Source: Pseudoalteromonas carrageenovora IAM 12662 (GTDB taxonomy: Bacteria; Pseudomonadota; Gammaproteobacteria; Enterobacterales; Alteromonadaceae). From it: a DNA stretch of 64,000 nt. Both the position numbers and the translations under genes were made by a program. The stretch covers positions 1,301,407 through 1,365,406 of the forward strand of contig NZ_LT965928.1 in the NCBI RefSeq assembly GCF_900239935.1. The letters run 5' to 3'. The stretch's first letter is position 1. Each line of letters begins with the position of its first letter. Positions 1 to 9,800 of the stretch are shown in pieces. The notes below the pieces were generated by a model that was not told the DNA's origin, made no database searches, and was given only the letters and a program-made list of their open reading frames with translations.

Positions 1-1
1 A

Positions 2-79
2 ATAGCGGCTAACAACTTAATGCAACTAGGGTATAAAACCGTTTATAACTTAAATGGTGGCTTGGCACTGAGCAATTAA
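2..79 (+). CDS. Rhodanese-like protein, C-terminal end only
   Basis: The first bases contain the last 25 codons of a rightward gene that begins before the window. The fragment contains GYKTVYNLNGGLA and ends at a TAA. A hydrophobic strand followed by 'V.NL.GG' is typical of the end of a rhodanese (sulfurtransferase) domain, where the last helix carries this motif. The active-site Cys loop would lie upstream and cannot be seen. A hairpin terminator follows 19 bases after the stop. The family call rests on this short tail only. Confidence 0.5.
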   Translation: MAANNLMQLGYKTVYNLNGGLALSN

Positions 80-97
80 CAGCAGCGGTTAATAATA

Positions 98-123
98 AGT
101 CGGCTTTAGGGCCGACTTTTTTA
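98..123 (+). terminator. Rho-independent terminator of the rhodanese-like gene
   Basis: A 7-bp perfect stem (AGTCGGC / GCCGACT) with a 6-base loop is followed by a run of T. It closes the upstream transcription unit before pgi. Confidence 0.85.
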
Positions 124-434
124 TTTATGCATACTTATTAGATAATTATACAAACACCCGTTAAAAGTCATTAATATTTCATTTTTTGGGTTTAAGCTAT
201 ATCAGTGCCTTTAAAATTAAGGGATAATTAATTTATAAAATTTTTATGATACCGGTGTCAAAAGCTAAAAATTGCGTTATCATCTGCACCTTAAATTATA
301 AAAACAGCACTTTTTTTGCATTTTTAGTTATACTATTGACGTTTAATTTTAGTATGAAAAAGCAGTAATAAGAGTTTTGCTTTTATAAAAAGCATTTTAA
401 AATCAATTGATTGAAAGAATTAGAGGGTACTTAC
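124..434. other. Intergenic leader region of pgi
   Basis: About 310 bases, very AT-rich, with no open reading frame that looks real. It should hold the pgi promoter. I could not assign confident -35/-10 boxes, and I see no HexR-type palindrome. Confidence 0.4.
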
Positions 435-2081
435 ATGTCTAACCGAACGCAATTAGCAAGTTGGCAAGCATTATCGCTAAATGCTGCAAAGATGAAACAA
501 ACACATCTTAAAACGTTATTTGCACAAGATGACACACGCTTTTCTCAATTTTCGACTCAAATACCAGGCGTATTATTCGATTACTCTAAACAACTTATTG
601 ATAACGACGTTTTTGCCAACTTAATGTCACTTGCTAAAGAGTGTGATATTGCTTCATGGCGCGATAAAATGTTCAGCGGCGAAAAAATAAATATTACTGA
701 AGATCGCTCAGTGCTTCACACTGCATTACGTAATCGTGCGCATACACCGTTAGTGGTTGATGGCGAAAACGTAACACAAGCAGTAGATGACGAATTAGCA
801 AAAATTAAAGTATTTGTTGAAAAAGTTCGTAGTGGCCAGTGGTTAGGTTACACAGGTAAAGCAGTAAAAGACGTGGTAAGTATTGGTGTTGGCGGCTCAA
901 ACTTGGGTCCGCAAATGGCAACAGAGGCGCTAAAAGCGCTTGCTGACGATACTCTAAACGTACATTACGTATCAAATGCAGATGGCGTACAAATTTCATC
1001 GGTATTAAAGGCAATTGACCCTGAAACAACATTATTTGTTATTTCGTCAAAAACATTTACTACCTCAGAAACCATGACAAACGCTAAAACAGCCGTTGAT
1101 TGGTTTTTACAAACAGCAAAAGATGACAGCACTATTGCTAAGCATTTTGTTGCGGTAAGTACAAATTTAGAAAAAACAGCCGCTTTTGGTATCGCGGATG
1201 AAAACGTATTCACTATGTGGGATTGGGTCGGTGGTCGCTTTTCACTTTGGAGTGCGATAGGCTTACCCATTGCTTTATATTTAGGTTATGACGCTTTTGA
1301 AGCCATTTTAGAAGGTGCTTTTGAAGTAGACGAGCACTTTAAATCGGCTCCTTTTGAACAAAATATACCACTTATAATGGCGTTGCTTAGTGTTTGGAAT
1401 ACCAGCTTTTTAGGGTATACAGCACAAGCTATTTTACCTTACGACCAAGCGCTTCATATGTTGCCTGCGTATTTGCAACAAGGTGAAATGGAAAGTAATG
1501 GTAAGCATGTTAATTTTGCAGGTGAAACCGTACCATATACAACAGTGCCAATTATTTGGGGCATGACAGGGATTAACGGACAGCACGCATTTTATCAATG
1601 TTTGCACCAAGGTAATGTAATTGTACCTGCTGATTTTATTGCATCTGTTAAGCCACAAGTAAATGTTGATAAACACCATGATATTTTACTATCTAACTTT
1701 TTAGCGCAAACAGAAGCGATGATGAGTGGTGTAGATGCAAAACAAGTGACAGCAGATTTAACCGCTAAGGGTAAATCGCAGGCGCAAATTGATGAATTAT
1801 TAAATCATAAAATTCATAAGGGTAATCGCCCAACTACGTCTATGCTGTTAGACACTGTAGATGCAAAAACAGTGGGTAGATTAATAGCCCTGTATGAGCA
1901 CAAGATATTTTGCCAAGGCATAATTTTAGAAATTTGTTCGTTTGATCAATGGGGTGTTGAACTAGGTAAAGGTTTAGCATCTAAAATTGAAAGCGAGCTT
2001 ACCGATGATAGCGTTAAGCACGCACACGATAGCTCAACAAACGGATTAATGGCGTACTACAAGCAGCATCGTACGCAGTAA
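435..2081 (+). CDS. pgi: Glucose-6-phosphate isomerase
   Basis: Cytoplasmic enzyme interconverting glucose 6-phosphate and fructose 6-phosphate. The 548-residue product matches the usual length of bacterial Pgi (about 550). Visible signatures are the phosphosugar-binding stretch GVGGSNLGP near residue 150 and the PGI signature GGRFSLWSAIGLP near residue 265. The reading frame stays open back to a TTG at 411, but the ATG at 435 is preferred: it has an AGAGGG ribosome site and gives the typical N-terminus MSNRTQL. It stands upstream of zwf and pgl with a 264-base gap, so it probably has its own promoter although it feeds the same sugar-phosphate pool. Confidence 0.97.
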   Translation: MSNRTQLASWQALSLNAAKMKQTHLKTLFAQDDTRFSQFSTQIPGVLFDYSKQLIDNDVFANLMSLAKECDIASWRDKMFSGEKINITEDRSVLHTALRNRAHTPLVVDGENVTQAVDDELAKIKVFVEKVRSGQWLGYTGKAVKDVVSIGVGGSNLGPQMATEALKALADDTLNVHYVSNADGVQISSVLKAIDPETTLFVISSKTFTTSETMTNAKTAVDWFLQTAKDDSTIAKHFVAVSTNLEKTAAFGIADENVFTMWDWVGGRFSLWSAIGLPIALYLGYDAFEAILEGAFEVDEHFKSAPFEQNIPLIMALLSVWNTSFLGYTAQAILPYDQALHMLPAYLQQGEMESNGKHVNFAGETVPYTTVPIIWGMTGINGQHAFYQCLHQGNVIVPADFIASVKPQVNVDKHHDILLSNFLAQTEAMMSGVDAKQVTADLTAKGKSQAQIDELLNHKIHKGNRPTTSMLLDTVDAKTVGRLIALYEHKIFCQGIILEICSFDQWGVELGKGLASKIESELTDDSVKHAHDSSTNGLMAYYKQHRTQ

Positions 2082-2141
2082 CAATTTAGCTTATCTCAAG
2101 ATAAGCAAACCGAGTACCTTTGAACGGGTAGCGCTGGAGTT

Positions 2142-2185
2142 CTTAGGGTCTGTATTTTTGTGAGAGGAAATACAGGACCCCTAAG
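2142..2185. repeat. Long imperfect hairpin between pgi and zwf
   Basis: CTTAGGGTCTGTATTT is followed after a short loop by AAATACAGGACCCCTAAG. The arms pair over about 16 bp with two single-base bulges. There is no T-run after the stem, so it is not a standard rho-independent terminator. It could stabilise the pgi transcript end, act as a processing site, or be a remnant of a small mobile repeat. Confidence 0.6.
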
Positions 2186-2345
2186 GCTCATTTAACAAGC
2201 GAAAATTAAAATAATAAAAAGTCCGTACAACACAACAATTCAGCAGGCTGTTATACAATCACGCTATAAGAGCCACCTAATCTAGCAATAAATAGGCATA
2301 CCCGCGCAGACAAATGCATTGGGTATCACAACGTAGAGAGTAACT

Positions 2346-3818
2346 ATGCTTAATCCTTTTGATATTATAATTTTTGGGGGCGGTGGTGACCTTGCGTTAC
2401 GCAAATTGCTACCTGCAATGTACAGAGCATATCAAGAAGGTAACTTACCTGAAGGCTCACGTATCCTACCAACAGTACGTGAAGAAGCTAAACGTGCCGA
2501 ATACGTAGAAACAGCGCACAAAGCACTACAAGAATTTTTAAGCAAAGGCGAATTTAACGCTAAAGACTGGAAAGCATTTTCTACATTTTTAGTGCCAGTA
2601 GTCAGTAACGTAACTGAAGCAGACGATAACTGGGACGTGCTAAAAGGTATTTTAGATGAGCACGATAGCACTAAATCTCGCGTATTTTACTTATCACTTC
2701 CACCGGCTGTGTACGGCACATGTTGTGAAATCTTATCAACTAAAGGCTTAATTACCCCAACGTCTCGTGTCGTTGTTGAAAAGCCAATTGGTTACTGCGG
2801 CGATTCAGCTGAAGCTATTAATGGTAAAATTGCAGAGTTTTTTGATGAAGAGCAAATCTTCCGTATTGACCATTACTTAGGTAAAGAAACGGTTCAAAAT
2901 TTAATGGCACTACGCTTTTCAAACTCATTATTTGAAAATATGTGGGATGCTAAATCTATTGATAATATTCAAATTAGTTTATCTGAAACTGTAGGCCTTG
3001 AAAGCCGTGCTGGTTTTTACGATAAAGCCGGTGCACTGCGTGACATGGTACAAAACCACTTGTTACAGCTACTTTGTTTAGTGGCAATGGAATCGCCTAA
3101 TAAGCTTAACGCTAACAGTATTCGTAACGAAAAACTAAAAGTGTTAGAAGCACTTCGTCCGCTATTAGATGGCGATGTTGATAGCAATATTGTACGCGGT
3201 CAATACGTACCAGGCGACCTAAACGGTAAAATTGTACCGGGTTACTTAGAAGAGCTAAATGAAGGTTCAAGTAAAACAGAAACCTTTGTTGCTATTCGTG
3301 CTCACATTGATAACTGGCGTTGGGCTGGTGTTCCTTTTTACCTTCGTACAGGTAAACGTATGGCTAAGCGCTGTGCTGAGATTGTGGTTGAATACAAAAA
3401 AGTATCTCACAATATTTACGAAGATAACGTAGGTAATATTGAGCCAAACCGCCTTGTTATTCGCTTGCAACCTGAAGAGACGATTCAATTAACGCTTATG
3501 TCTAAGCGTCTTGATAATCTTGAAATGCAACTAGAGCCGGTAACAATGAACATTGAGCTTTCTCAAGCTTACAGCAATGGTTTCCACTCAGATGCATACA
3601 AGCGTTTAATGCTAGATGCGGCTGCAAATAACCCGTCGTTATTTATTCACCGAGATGAAGTTCGTCAAGCCTGGAAGTGGATTGATCCAATTATTGACCG
3701 CTGGCAAGACAAAGGCAAACCTGCGCTTTACCGTGCTGGTAGCTGGGGTCCTGATGATGCTGATGAATTATTGGCTGAAAACAACCATGTATGGTTTAAC
3801 ACCGGCGATAAGGTATAA
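2346..3818 (+). CDS. zwf: Glucose-6-phosphate 1-dehydrogenase
   Basis: Oxidises glucose 6-phosphate to 6-phosphogluconolactone with NADP(H), the entry step of the oxidative pentose phosphate and Entner-Doudoroff routes. The 490-residue length is normal for Zwf. The N-terminus carries the nucleotide-binding loop FGGGGDLALRKLLP; the substrate-binding EKPIG and the active-site signature RIDHYLGKE lie near residues 146 and 175. The dinucleotide loop is more Gly-rich than the usual GASGD. Three bases separate its stop from the start of pgl, so the two are almost certainly co-transcribed. An edd gene, often next in this operon in related bacteria, does not follow. Confidence 0.97.
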   Translation: MLNPFDIIIFGGGGDLALRKLLPAMYRAYQEGNLPEGSRILPTVREEAKRAEYVETAHKALQEFLSKGEFNAKDWKAFSTFLVPVVSNVTEADDNWDVLKGILDEHDSTKSRVFYLSLPPAVYGTCCEILSTKGLITPTSRVVVEKPIGYCGDSAEAINGKIAEFFDEEQIFRIDHYLGKETVQNLMALRFSNSLFENMWDAKSIDNIQISLSETVGLESRAGFYDKAGALRDMVQNHLLQLLCLVAMESPNKLNANSIRNEKLKVLEALRPLLDGDVDSNIVRGQYVPGDLNGKIVPGYLEELNEGSSKTETFVAIRAHIDNWRWAGVPFYLRTGKRMAKRCAEIVVEYKKVSHNIYEDNVGNIEPNRLVIRLQPEETIQLTLMSKRLDNLEMQLEPVTMNIELSQAYSNGFHSDAYKRLMLDAAANNPSLFIHRDEVRQAWKWIDPIIDRWQDKGKPALYRAGSWGPDDADELLAENNHVWFNTGDKV

Positions 3819-3821
3819 GTT

Positions 3822-4532
3822 ATGGCAACTATTGTTGAAAAGTTTTTTGATAATAAAGACGCGTTAACTGCTGAGTTATCAGCAACACTTGAGCAATCAT
3901 TACGTGATGGTATTAAAAATGATGGCCGTGCAGTGCTCATGGTTTCTGGCGGCTCGTCACCGGCACCTGCGTATAAGCATTTATCAACTCTTGATTTAGA
4001 TTGGCAAAACGTTGATGTTGCCATGGTTGATGAGCGCTGGGTTGAGCCAAACCATGAAAAAAGTAACGAAGCATTTATAAATAGCACGTTACTTCAAAAC
4101 TATGGCAGTGCAGCAAACTTCATTACAATGAAAAACTCTGCCGCTACTGCAAAAGAGGGCACACAAGTATGTGAAGCCGCTTATAGTGCTTTAAAGGCGC
4201 CATATGATGTAACTATATTAGGTATGGGCCCTGATGGTCACACTGCGTCTTTATTTCCACACGCAGAAGGTTTAGAGCACGGTTTAACAACTGAGCAAAC
4301 AGTATGTGCAATTAACGCAATACAAAGTGACGTAACCGGTAGTATTACCGAGCGTATGACTCTTACGTTAAATGCAATAGCAAATTCTAAAGTGGTTAAG
4401 CTACTGATAAGCGGTGAAGAAAAACTCGCTGTTTATAAGCAAGCAAAAGCAGGGGGGGAGGTAAATGATATGCCTCTTCGCGCTGTACTTAACCACCCAA
4501 GCATTAATATTGAGGTATATTGGGCACCTTAA
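3822..4532 (+). CDS. pgl: 6-phosphogluconolactonase (SOL/DevB type)
   Basis: Hydrolyses 6-phosphogluconolactone made by Zwf to 6-phosphogluconate. The 236-residue product shows the family motifs SGGSSPAPAY near residue 44, DERWVEPNHEKSN near 70 and GMGPDGHTASLFP near 145, as in NagB-like 6PGL enzymes. It begins 3 bases after the zwf stop and ends just before a strong terminator, so it is the last gene of a two-gene zwf-pgl unit. Confidence 0.95.
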   Translation: MATIVEKFFDNKDALTAELSATLEQSLRDGIKNDGRAVLMVSGGSSPAPAYKHLSTLDLDWQNVDVAMVDERWVEPNHEKSNEAFINSTLLQNYGSAANFITMKNSAATAKEGTQVCEAAYSALKAPYDVTILGMGPDGHTASLFPHAEGLEHGLTTEQTVCAINAIQSDVTGSITERMTLTLNAIANSKVVKLLISGEEKLAVYKQAKAGGEVNDMPLRAVLNHPSINIEVYWAP

Positions 4533-4555
4533 TTTAAGTGCTTTAAACTACCCAG

Positions 4556-4586
4556 AAAAGGCAGCTTATTTAAGCTGCCTTTTTAT
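4556..4586 (+). terminator. Terminator after pgl
   Basis: AAAAGGCAGCTTA and TAAGCTGCCTTTTT form a stem of about 12 bp with a very short loop, followed by a T-rich tract. It ends the zwf-pgl transcript. Confidence 0.9.
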
Positions 4587-4869
4587 TTGCCTAAATTTAA
4601 TACAGTGCAAAGCATAAAGCTGCCATATTACTGTTAACCAATGTTAATGGTTTTACTTTTACTGTATGAAAAGCGCTCGCTCAGTGTATTGTTTTTAATC
4701 GTATTTTATAAGTTTTAGCTGTACGTTTTTTAGCAACGCACAGATTTAGTTATATTTTATTTTTTCATGACGGTTGTAATAAAAGTTTCCCTTCCTTTTT
4801 TACTTCAAAAGCATTAGCCTAAAGGCATTAACAATGAAATATATAAATTAAAAATAACGGAGCAGTAAC

Positions 4870-5574
4870 ATGGCGGAGCAACAAGTACAGCCTTTACACA
4901 ACGAAAAACATGCCAACACTAAAATTCAAAACGGCATCAACGTAGAATTTATGAAAACTCAACATTTAGTGCCTGTAGTTGCACATGAGTTTGCACGCGT
5001 AGCAAATGAGTTCCCTATGTCATTCGTTAAAAATAACGAAGCTGGCACTTTTCAAGCAGTAGCTATGTTTGGCCTAGAGCCAGGCGAAAACCTTTTTGTA
5101 GAAGACGGTAAATGGACTGCTGCATTTGCACCTATGGCGTCTACTCGTTACCCACTTGGCTTAGTTAAACACCCAGATCAAGATCAATACGGTATCGTAA
5201 TTGACGAAGCAAGCTCACTGGTTGGTGAAGAAGAGGGTAATGCTTTATTTGAAAATGGTGAGGAAACTGATTACCTAAAACGTCGTAAAGAAGCGCTAGT
5301 ATCGTTTATTGAATTTTCTCAAGTAACTGAAGCGTTCACTAAATTCCTCGCTGACAAAGAACTACTAATAGCGCAAACGCTAACAGTAGATATTAAAGGC
5401 GAGAAAAAAGACATCAACGGTATTTACCTTATCGATGAGAAAAAGCTAAACGAGTTAAGCGATGCTGACTTCTTAGAGCTTCGTAAGCGTGGTTACCTAG
5501 CACCTATCTACTCTTTCTTAACGTCTACTCACCAAGTAGCACGTTTAGCGCGTTTAAAAGCTAAACAAGCTTAA
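4870..5574 (+). CDS. SapC family protein
   Basis: A 234-residue protein of the SapC family (PF07277 type). It has no signal peptide or membrane segment. Recognisable features are the N-terminal MKTQHLVPVVAHEF region, the central FAPMASTRYPLGL segment and a C-terminal AxIYSFLTS-like region. The biochemical role is not established. In marine gammaproteobacteria such genes often sit beside TonB-dependent receptors and flavin-dependent tryptophan-halogenase-like genes of sugar-uptake loci; here neither neighbour is present and the gene is monocistronic between two terminators. The start is supported by a CGGAG site 8 bases upstream. The 280 bases between the pgl terminator and this gene hold no other recognisable feature. 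Confidence 0.8.
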   Translation: MAEQQVQPLHNEKHANTKIQNGINVEFMKTQHLVPVVAHEFARVANEFPMSFVKNNEAGTFQAVAMFGLEPGENLFVEDGKWTAAFAPMASTRYPLGLVKHPDQDQYGIVIDEASSLVGEEEGNALFENGEETDYLKRRKEALVSFIEFSQVTEAFTKFLADKELLIAQTLTVDIKGEKKDINGIYLIDEKKLNELSDADFLELRKRGYLAPIYSFLTSTHQVARLARLKAKQA

Positions 5575-5594
5575 TTACAAACACGTTAAATTTT

Positions 5595-5620
5595 AAAAAG
5601 CGCCTTAAGGCGCTTTTTTT
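5595..5620 (+). terminator. Terminator after the SapC-family gene
   Basis: AAAAAGCGCC TTAA GGCGCTTTTTTT: a perfect GC-rich stem with tetraloop and T-run. Confidence 0.92.
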
Positions 5621-5702
5621 ATGCCATTAAACGTACATTAGTTGAAATCTCCGTTGTAACCATTCACATTGTTTTTAACACTTAATACAAAAAGAGATCA
5701 CC

Positions 5703-6737
5703 ATGAAAAAAATATTAGTATTATCAATTATTGCCAGTGCGTGTTTAACGCTAAGTAATCGTGCTTTGAGCGAGCAAGCGCCGTTTGCTATTGCGATTCA
5801 TGGTGGTGCGGGCACAATTGAAAAAGCAAAATTTACGCCCGCGCAAGAAAAAGCGTACAGAGCTAAATTAAGTGAAGCTGTAGAAGCCGGTTATGCGGTA
5901 CTTGAAAAGGGCGGTGAGAGCTTAGATGCAATAACTACTGCGATACAAGTACTGGAGCAATCACCTTATTTTAATGCAGGGCGAGGTGCTGTTTATACTT
6001 ACGATGGTAACCACGAACTAGATGCGTCAATAATGGATGGACGAAATCGTGAAGCGGGCGCTGTTGCGGGTATTAAGCACATAGAAAGTCCAATTCAGTT
6101 AGCGCGTTTAGTAATGGATAACTCAGTACATGTAATGCTTAGCGGTCAAGGCGCTGAAGAGTTTGCCAAAGAGCAGGGTATTGAGCTTATCGAAAATAAT
6201 ATATTTGATACTGAGCATCGCTATGAGGCACTTTTAAAAGCCAAACAAAAACTAGATAAAGCCAAGGCAACTAGCAAAAATTACCAAGCAGCACATAAAG
6301 CACTTCCTACAGAATATAAAATGGGCACTGTTGGCGCTGTTGCACTTGATAAAAACGGCAATTTAGCCGCGGGTACATCTACGGGCGGCATGACAGCTAA
6401 ACGGTTTGGCCGTATAGGCGATGCCCCCGTAATTGGTGCAGGTACATTTGCTGAAAACGAATCGTGTGCAGTATCGGCAACGGGGCATGGGGAATACTTT
6501 ATTCGATACAACGTAGCGAGTGATATATGTGCGCGTGTTAAATACCAAAATAAAACCATTGCACAAGCGGGTGATGAAGTTATTAATCAAGTGCTTGCAC
6601 CCATAGGTGGTACGGGTGGGGTGATTATTGTAGATGCCAAAGGCAATATTAGTTTGCCATTTAATACCTCAGGTATGTATCGCGCCAGTAAATCGAACAC
6701 CCAAGCAACTTACGTGGGTATTTTTAACGACGAATAA
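5703..6737 (+). CDS. Secreted isoaspartyl peptidase / L-asparaginase (plant-type, Ntn hydrolase)
   Basis: A 344-residue member of the Ntn-hydrolase isoaspartyl peptidase/asparaginase family (IaaA-like), which cleaves beta-aspartyl dipeptides and asparagine. An N-terminal signal peptide of about 23 residues (MKKILVLSIIASACL...) predicts export to the periplasm. The fold start AIHGGAG, the motif FNAGRGAVYT near residue 90 and the self-cleavage site KMGTVGAVALD with Thr209 as expected nucleophile are all visible, as is STGGMTAKR. Autoproteolysis before Thr209 would give the alpha and beta subunits. It stands alone, 90 bases before hrpA. Confidence 0.92.
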   Translation: MKKILVLSIIASACLTLSNRALSEQAPFAIAIHGGAGTIEKAKFTPAQEKAYRAKLSEAVEAGYAVLEKGGESLDAITTAIQVLEQSPYFNAGRGAVYTYDGNHELDASIMDGRNREAGAVAGIKHIESPIQLARLVMDNSVHVMLSGQGAEEFAKEQGIELIENNIFDTEHRYEALLKAKQKLDKAKATSKNYQAAHKALPTEYKMGTVGAVALDKNGNLAAGTSTGGMTAKRFGRIGDAPVIGAGTFAENESCAVSATGHGEYFIRYNVASDICARVKYQNKTIAQAGDEVINQVLAPIGGTGGVIIVDAKGNISLPFNTSGMYRASKSNTQATYVGIFNDE

Positions 6738-6827
6738 CTTATTAAGTCTATAGTTATGCACTTTGTAGCATTAACCCAGCGCGTTTAGTTTGATACAATT
6801 AACGCTCTTTTATTAATTTTATAAGGT

Positions 6828-9800
6828 GTGCGGGTGGTAAACCTAGGTCAGTTGTTTGGCGAGCTAAAAACGTGCTTAAAAAAAGATCAATTTATTTTTA
6901 AAAAGCGCCTACACGGCGTAAAAAAAATAAGTGATGAAAACAAACAAGCCAATGCCATTGAAAAAATAGCGGCCGATATTACCCGTAGCCAAGAAAACCG
7001 CGAAAAACGTCTTGCTGGTTTGCCTAAAGTGACTTACCCAGAGCAATTACCGGTAAGTCAAAAAAAGGATGTAATTAAAGACGCCATAGCAAACAACCAA
7101 GTTGTTATTATTGCTGGCGAAACCGGTTCAGGTAAAACAACACAAATACCTAAAATGTGTTTAGAGCTTGGCCGTGGGGTTGATGGCTTTATTGGCCATA
7201 CTCAACCTAGGCGTTTAGCTGCGCGAAGTGTTGCTAATCGAATTGCTGAGGAAATGAAATGCGAACTTGGCCAACAAGTTGGTTTTAAAATTCGTTTTAG
7301 CGATCAGGTTTCTAATAACACTTACATAAAACTGATGACAGACGGTATTTTGCTTGCTGAAATACAACAAGACCGTTTTTTAAATCAATATGACACCATT
7401 ATTATTGATGAAGCGCATGAGCGCAGTTTAAACATTGACTTTATTTTAGGGTATTTAAAAAACTTACTGCCAAAACGCCCTGATTTAAAAGTTATTATTA
7501 CTTCTGCAACCATCGACCCTGAGCGCTTTTCAAAGCATTTTAATGATGCACCTATTATTGAAGTATCTGGTCGTACTTTCCCTGTTGATGTGCGTTACAA
7601 CCCAATCTCTGATATTAAAAAAGATGACATGGAAGCCGAGGGCGATCAGCTACAAGGTATTTTTGATGCGGTTGATGAACTTTGCGCAGAAGGCCCCGGC
7701 GATATACTCATATTTTTAAACGGTGAGCGTGAAATACGTGATACTGCCGATGCACTTAGCAAGCGTAATTTAAAACACACCGATGTTTTACCGCTTTATT
7801 CACGTTTGTCTAACGCTGAACAAAACCGTATTTTTGCACCGCATTCACGTCGTCATATTATTTTAGCCACCAACGTTGCCGAAACCTCGTTAACCGTGCC
7901 GGGTATTCGTTATGTAATAGACCCAGGTACTGCGCGAATTAGCCGTTATAGCTACCGTACTAAAGTACAGCGCTTACCTATTGAACCAGTTTCACAAGCC
8001 AGTGCAAATCAGCGTATGGGGCGTTGTGGACGTGTTGAGGCAGGTATTTGTATTCGTTTGTACTCTGAGGATGATTTTTTATCGCGCCCAGAGTTTACCG
8101 ACCCAGAAATACTACGTACTAATCTAGCGTCTGTTATTTTGCAAATGTTAGCACTTGGTCTGGGTGATATGAGCGAGTTTCCGTTTGTTCAAGCACCTGA
8201 TAGCCGTAATATCAACGATGGTTTAACGCTACTTGAAGAGTTACAAGCGATAAAGCCTGCAAAAAGTCGTGATAAAACGAGTCTTACACAATCTGGTCGA
8301 GAGCTTAGCCGCTTACCCGTTGACCCTCGTTTAGCAAAAATGGTACTGACCGCGCATAAACTCGGTGCACTTCGCGAAGTGATAATTATTGTTGCGGCGT
8401 TATCTATTCAAGATCCTCGAGAGCGCCCGCAGGAAAAACGCGCTGCAGCAAATGAAAAACATGGCCGTTTTGACGATCCAGATTCTGACTTTATTGCATT
8501 TTTAAACCTGTGGAATTACTTAGAAGAACAGCAAAGCGAGCTGACCAATAGTCAATTTAGAAAGTTATGCCAAAAAGACTTTTTAGCCTATATGCGTCTT
8601 CGTGAGTGGCAGGACATTGTTTATCAAATTAGCACTGTATGTAATGAAATGGGCATGAAAGCCACCAGCCAGGCGGCTGATGGCGAGTTAGTGCATAAAG
8701 CGTTATTGAGCGGCATGCTAAGTCATATTGGTTTTAAAGACGAAAAACAAATTTACAAAGGCGCGCGTAATAGCCAGTTTCATATTTTTCCGGGCTCAGG
8801 TTTATTTAAAAAGAGTCCTAAATGGATGATGTCTGCGGAGCTTGTAGAAACCAGTAAATTATACGCGCGTATTAATGCAAAAATAGACATTACTTGGGTA
8901 GAGCCACTTGCTCAGCACTTAGTTAAACGTAGCTATTCAGAGCCTCATTGGGAGAAAAAGCCAGGTGCGGTTATCGCGTTTGAGCAGCAAACTCTTTATG
9001 GTTTATTAGTTGTTAATAAACGCCGCTGTGTTTATAGCAATATTGATCCAAAAGTGAGCCGAGAGCTATTTATACGTACTGCACTTGTCGAGCAAGAGCT
9101 GGGTTTAAATGAGCAGTTTTTAGCATTTAACCGTGAGCTGATAGAAGACATACAGGTACTTGAGCATAAATCTCGACGCCGTGACATTTTAGTTGATGAG
9201 CAAACTCTGTATGAGTTTTACGATAAAAAAATACCGAAAGAAATTAATAACCGTGCGGCGTTTTTAAAGTGGTATAAAACTCAAAAACAGCAGAATAAAC
9301 ACTACTTACATATGAGCCGTGAAGAGCTTATGCAGCACGGTGCAAGTAATATTACTGAGTTTGATTACCCAGATACGTGGCAACAAGACAACATTATTTT
9401 ACCGCTTACTTATCATTTTGACCCGGGCCAAGCCGTTGATGGTGTTGCAGTGCAAATACCTGTTGCGCTATTAAACCAAGTACAAGAGAGTGGCTTTGAT
9501 TGGCATATACCCGCTTTTAGACACGAATTAATTAGCGGTTTAATTAAATCGCTTCCTAAATCGCTACGCCGTAATTTTGTACCTGCACCTAATTATGCTG
9601 ATGCAGTGCTTGCGGCAATTGAGCCACTACAAGGCAGCCTAATAGAGGCGCTTACTACCCGATTACTCAGAATGACGGGCGTAAGAGTAGATGCACAAGC
9701 GTGGGACTTAAGCGCACTTGCTCCGCACTTACGACTACAATTTGAGGTGCGCGATGAGCACGACAAGCTACTTGCGCGTGGTCTTGATTTAGCCAAACTA

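Noticed and set aside
124..434. HexR operator controlling pgi/zwf
   Set aside because: Searched for TGTARTWWWAYTACA-like palindromes upstream of pgi and zwf; none found.
3616..3867. 83-codon open frame overlapping zwf and pgl
   Set aside because: It is out of frame with two clearly conserved genes on the same strand and has no recognisable features.
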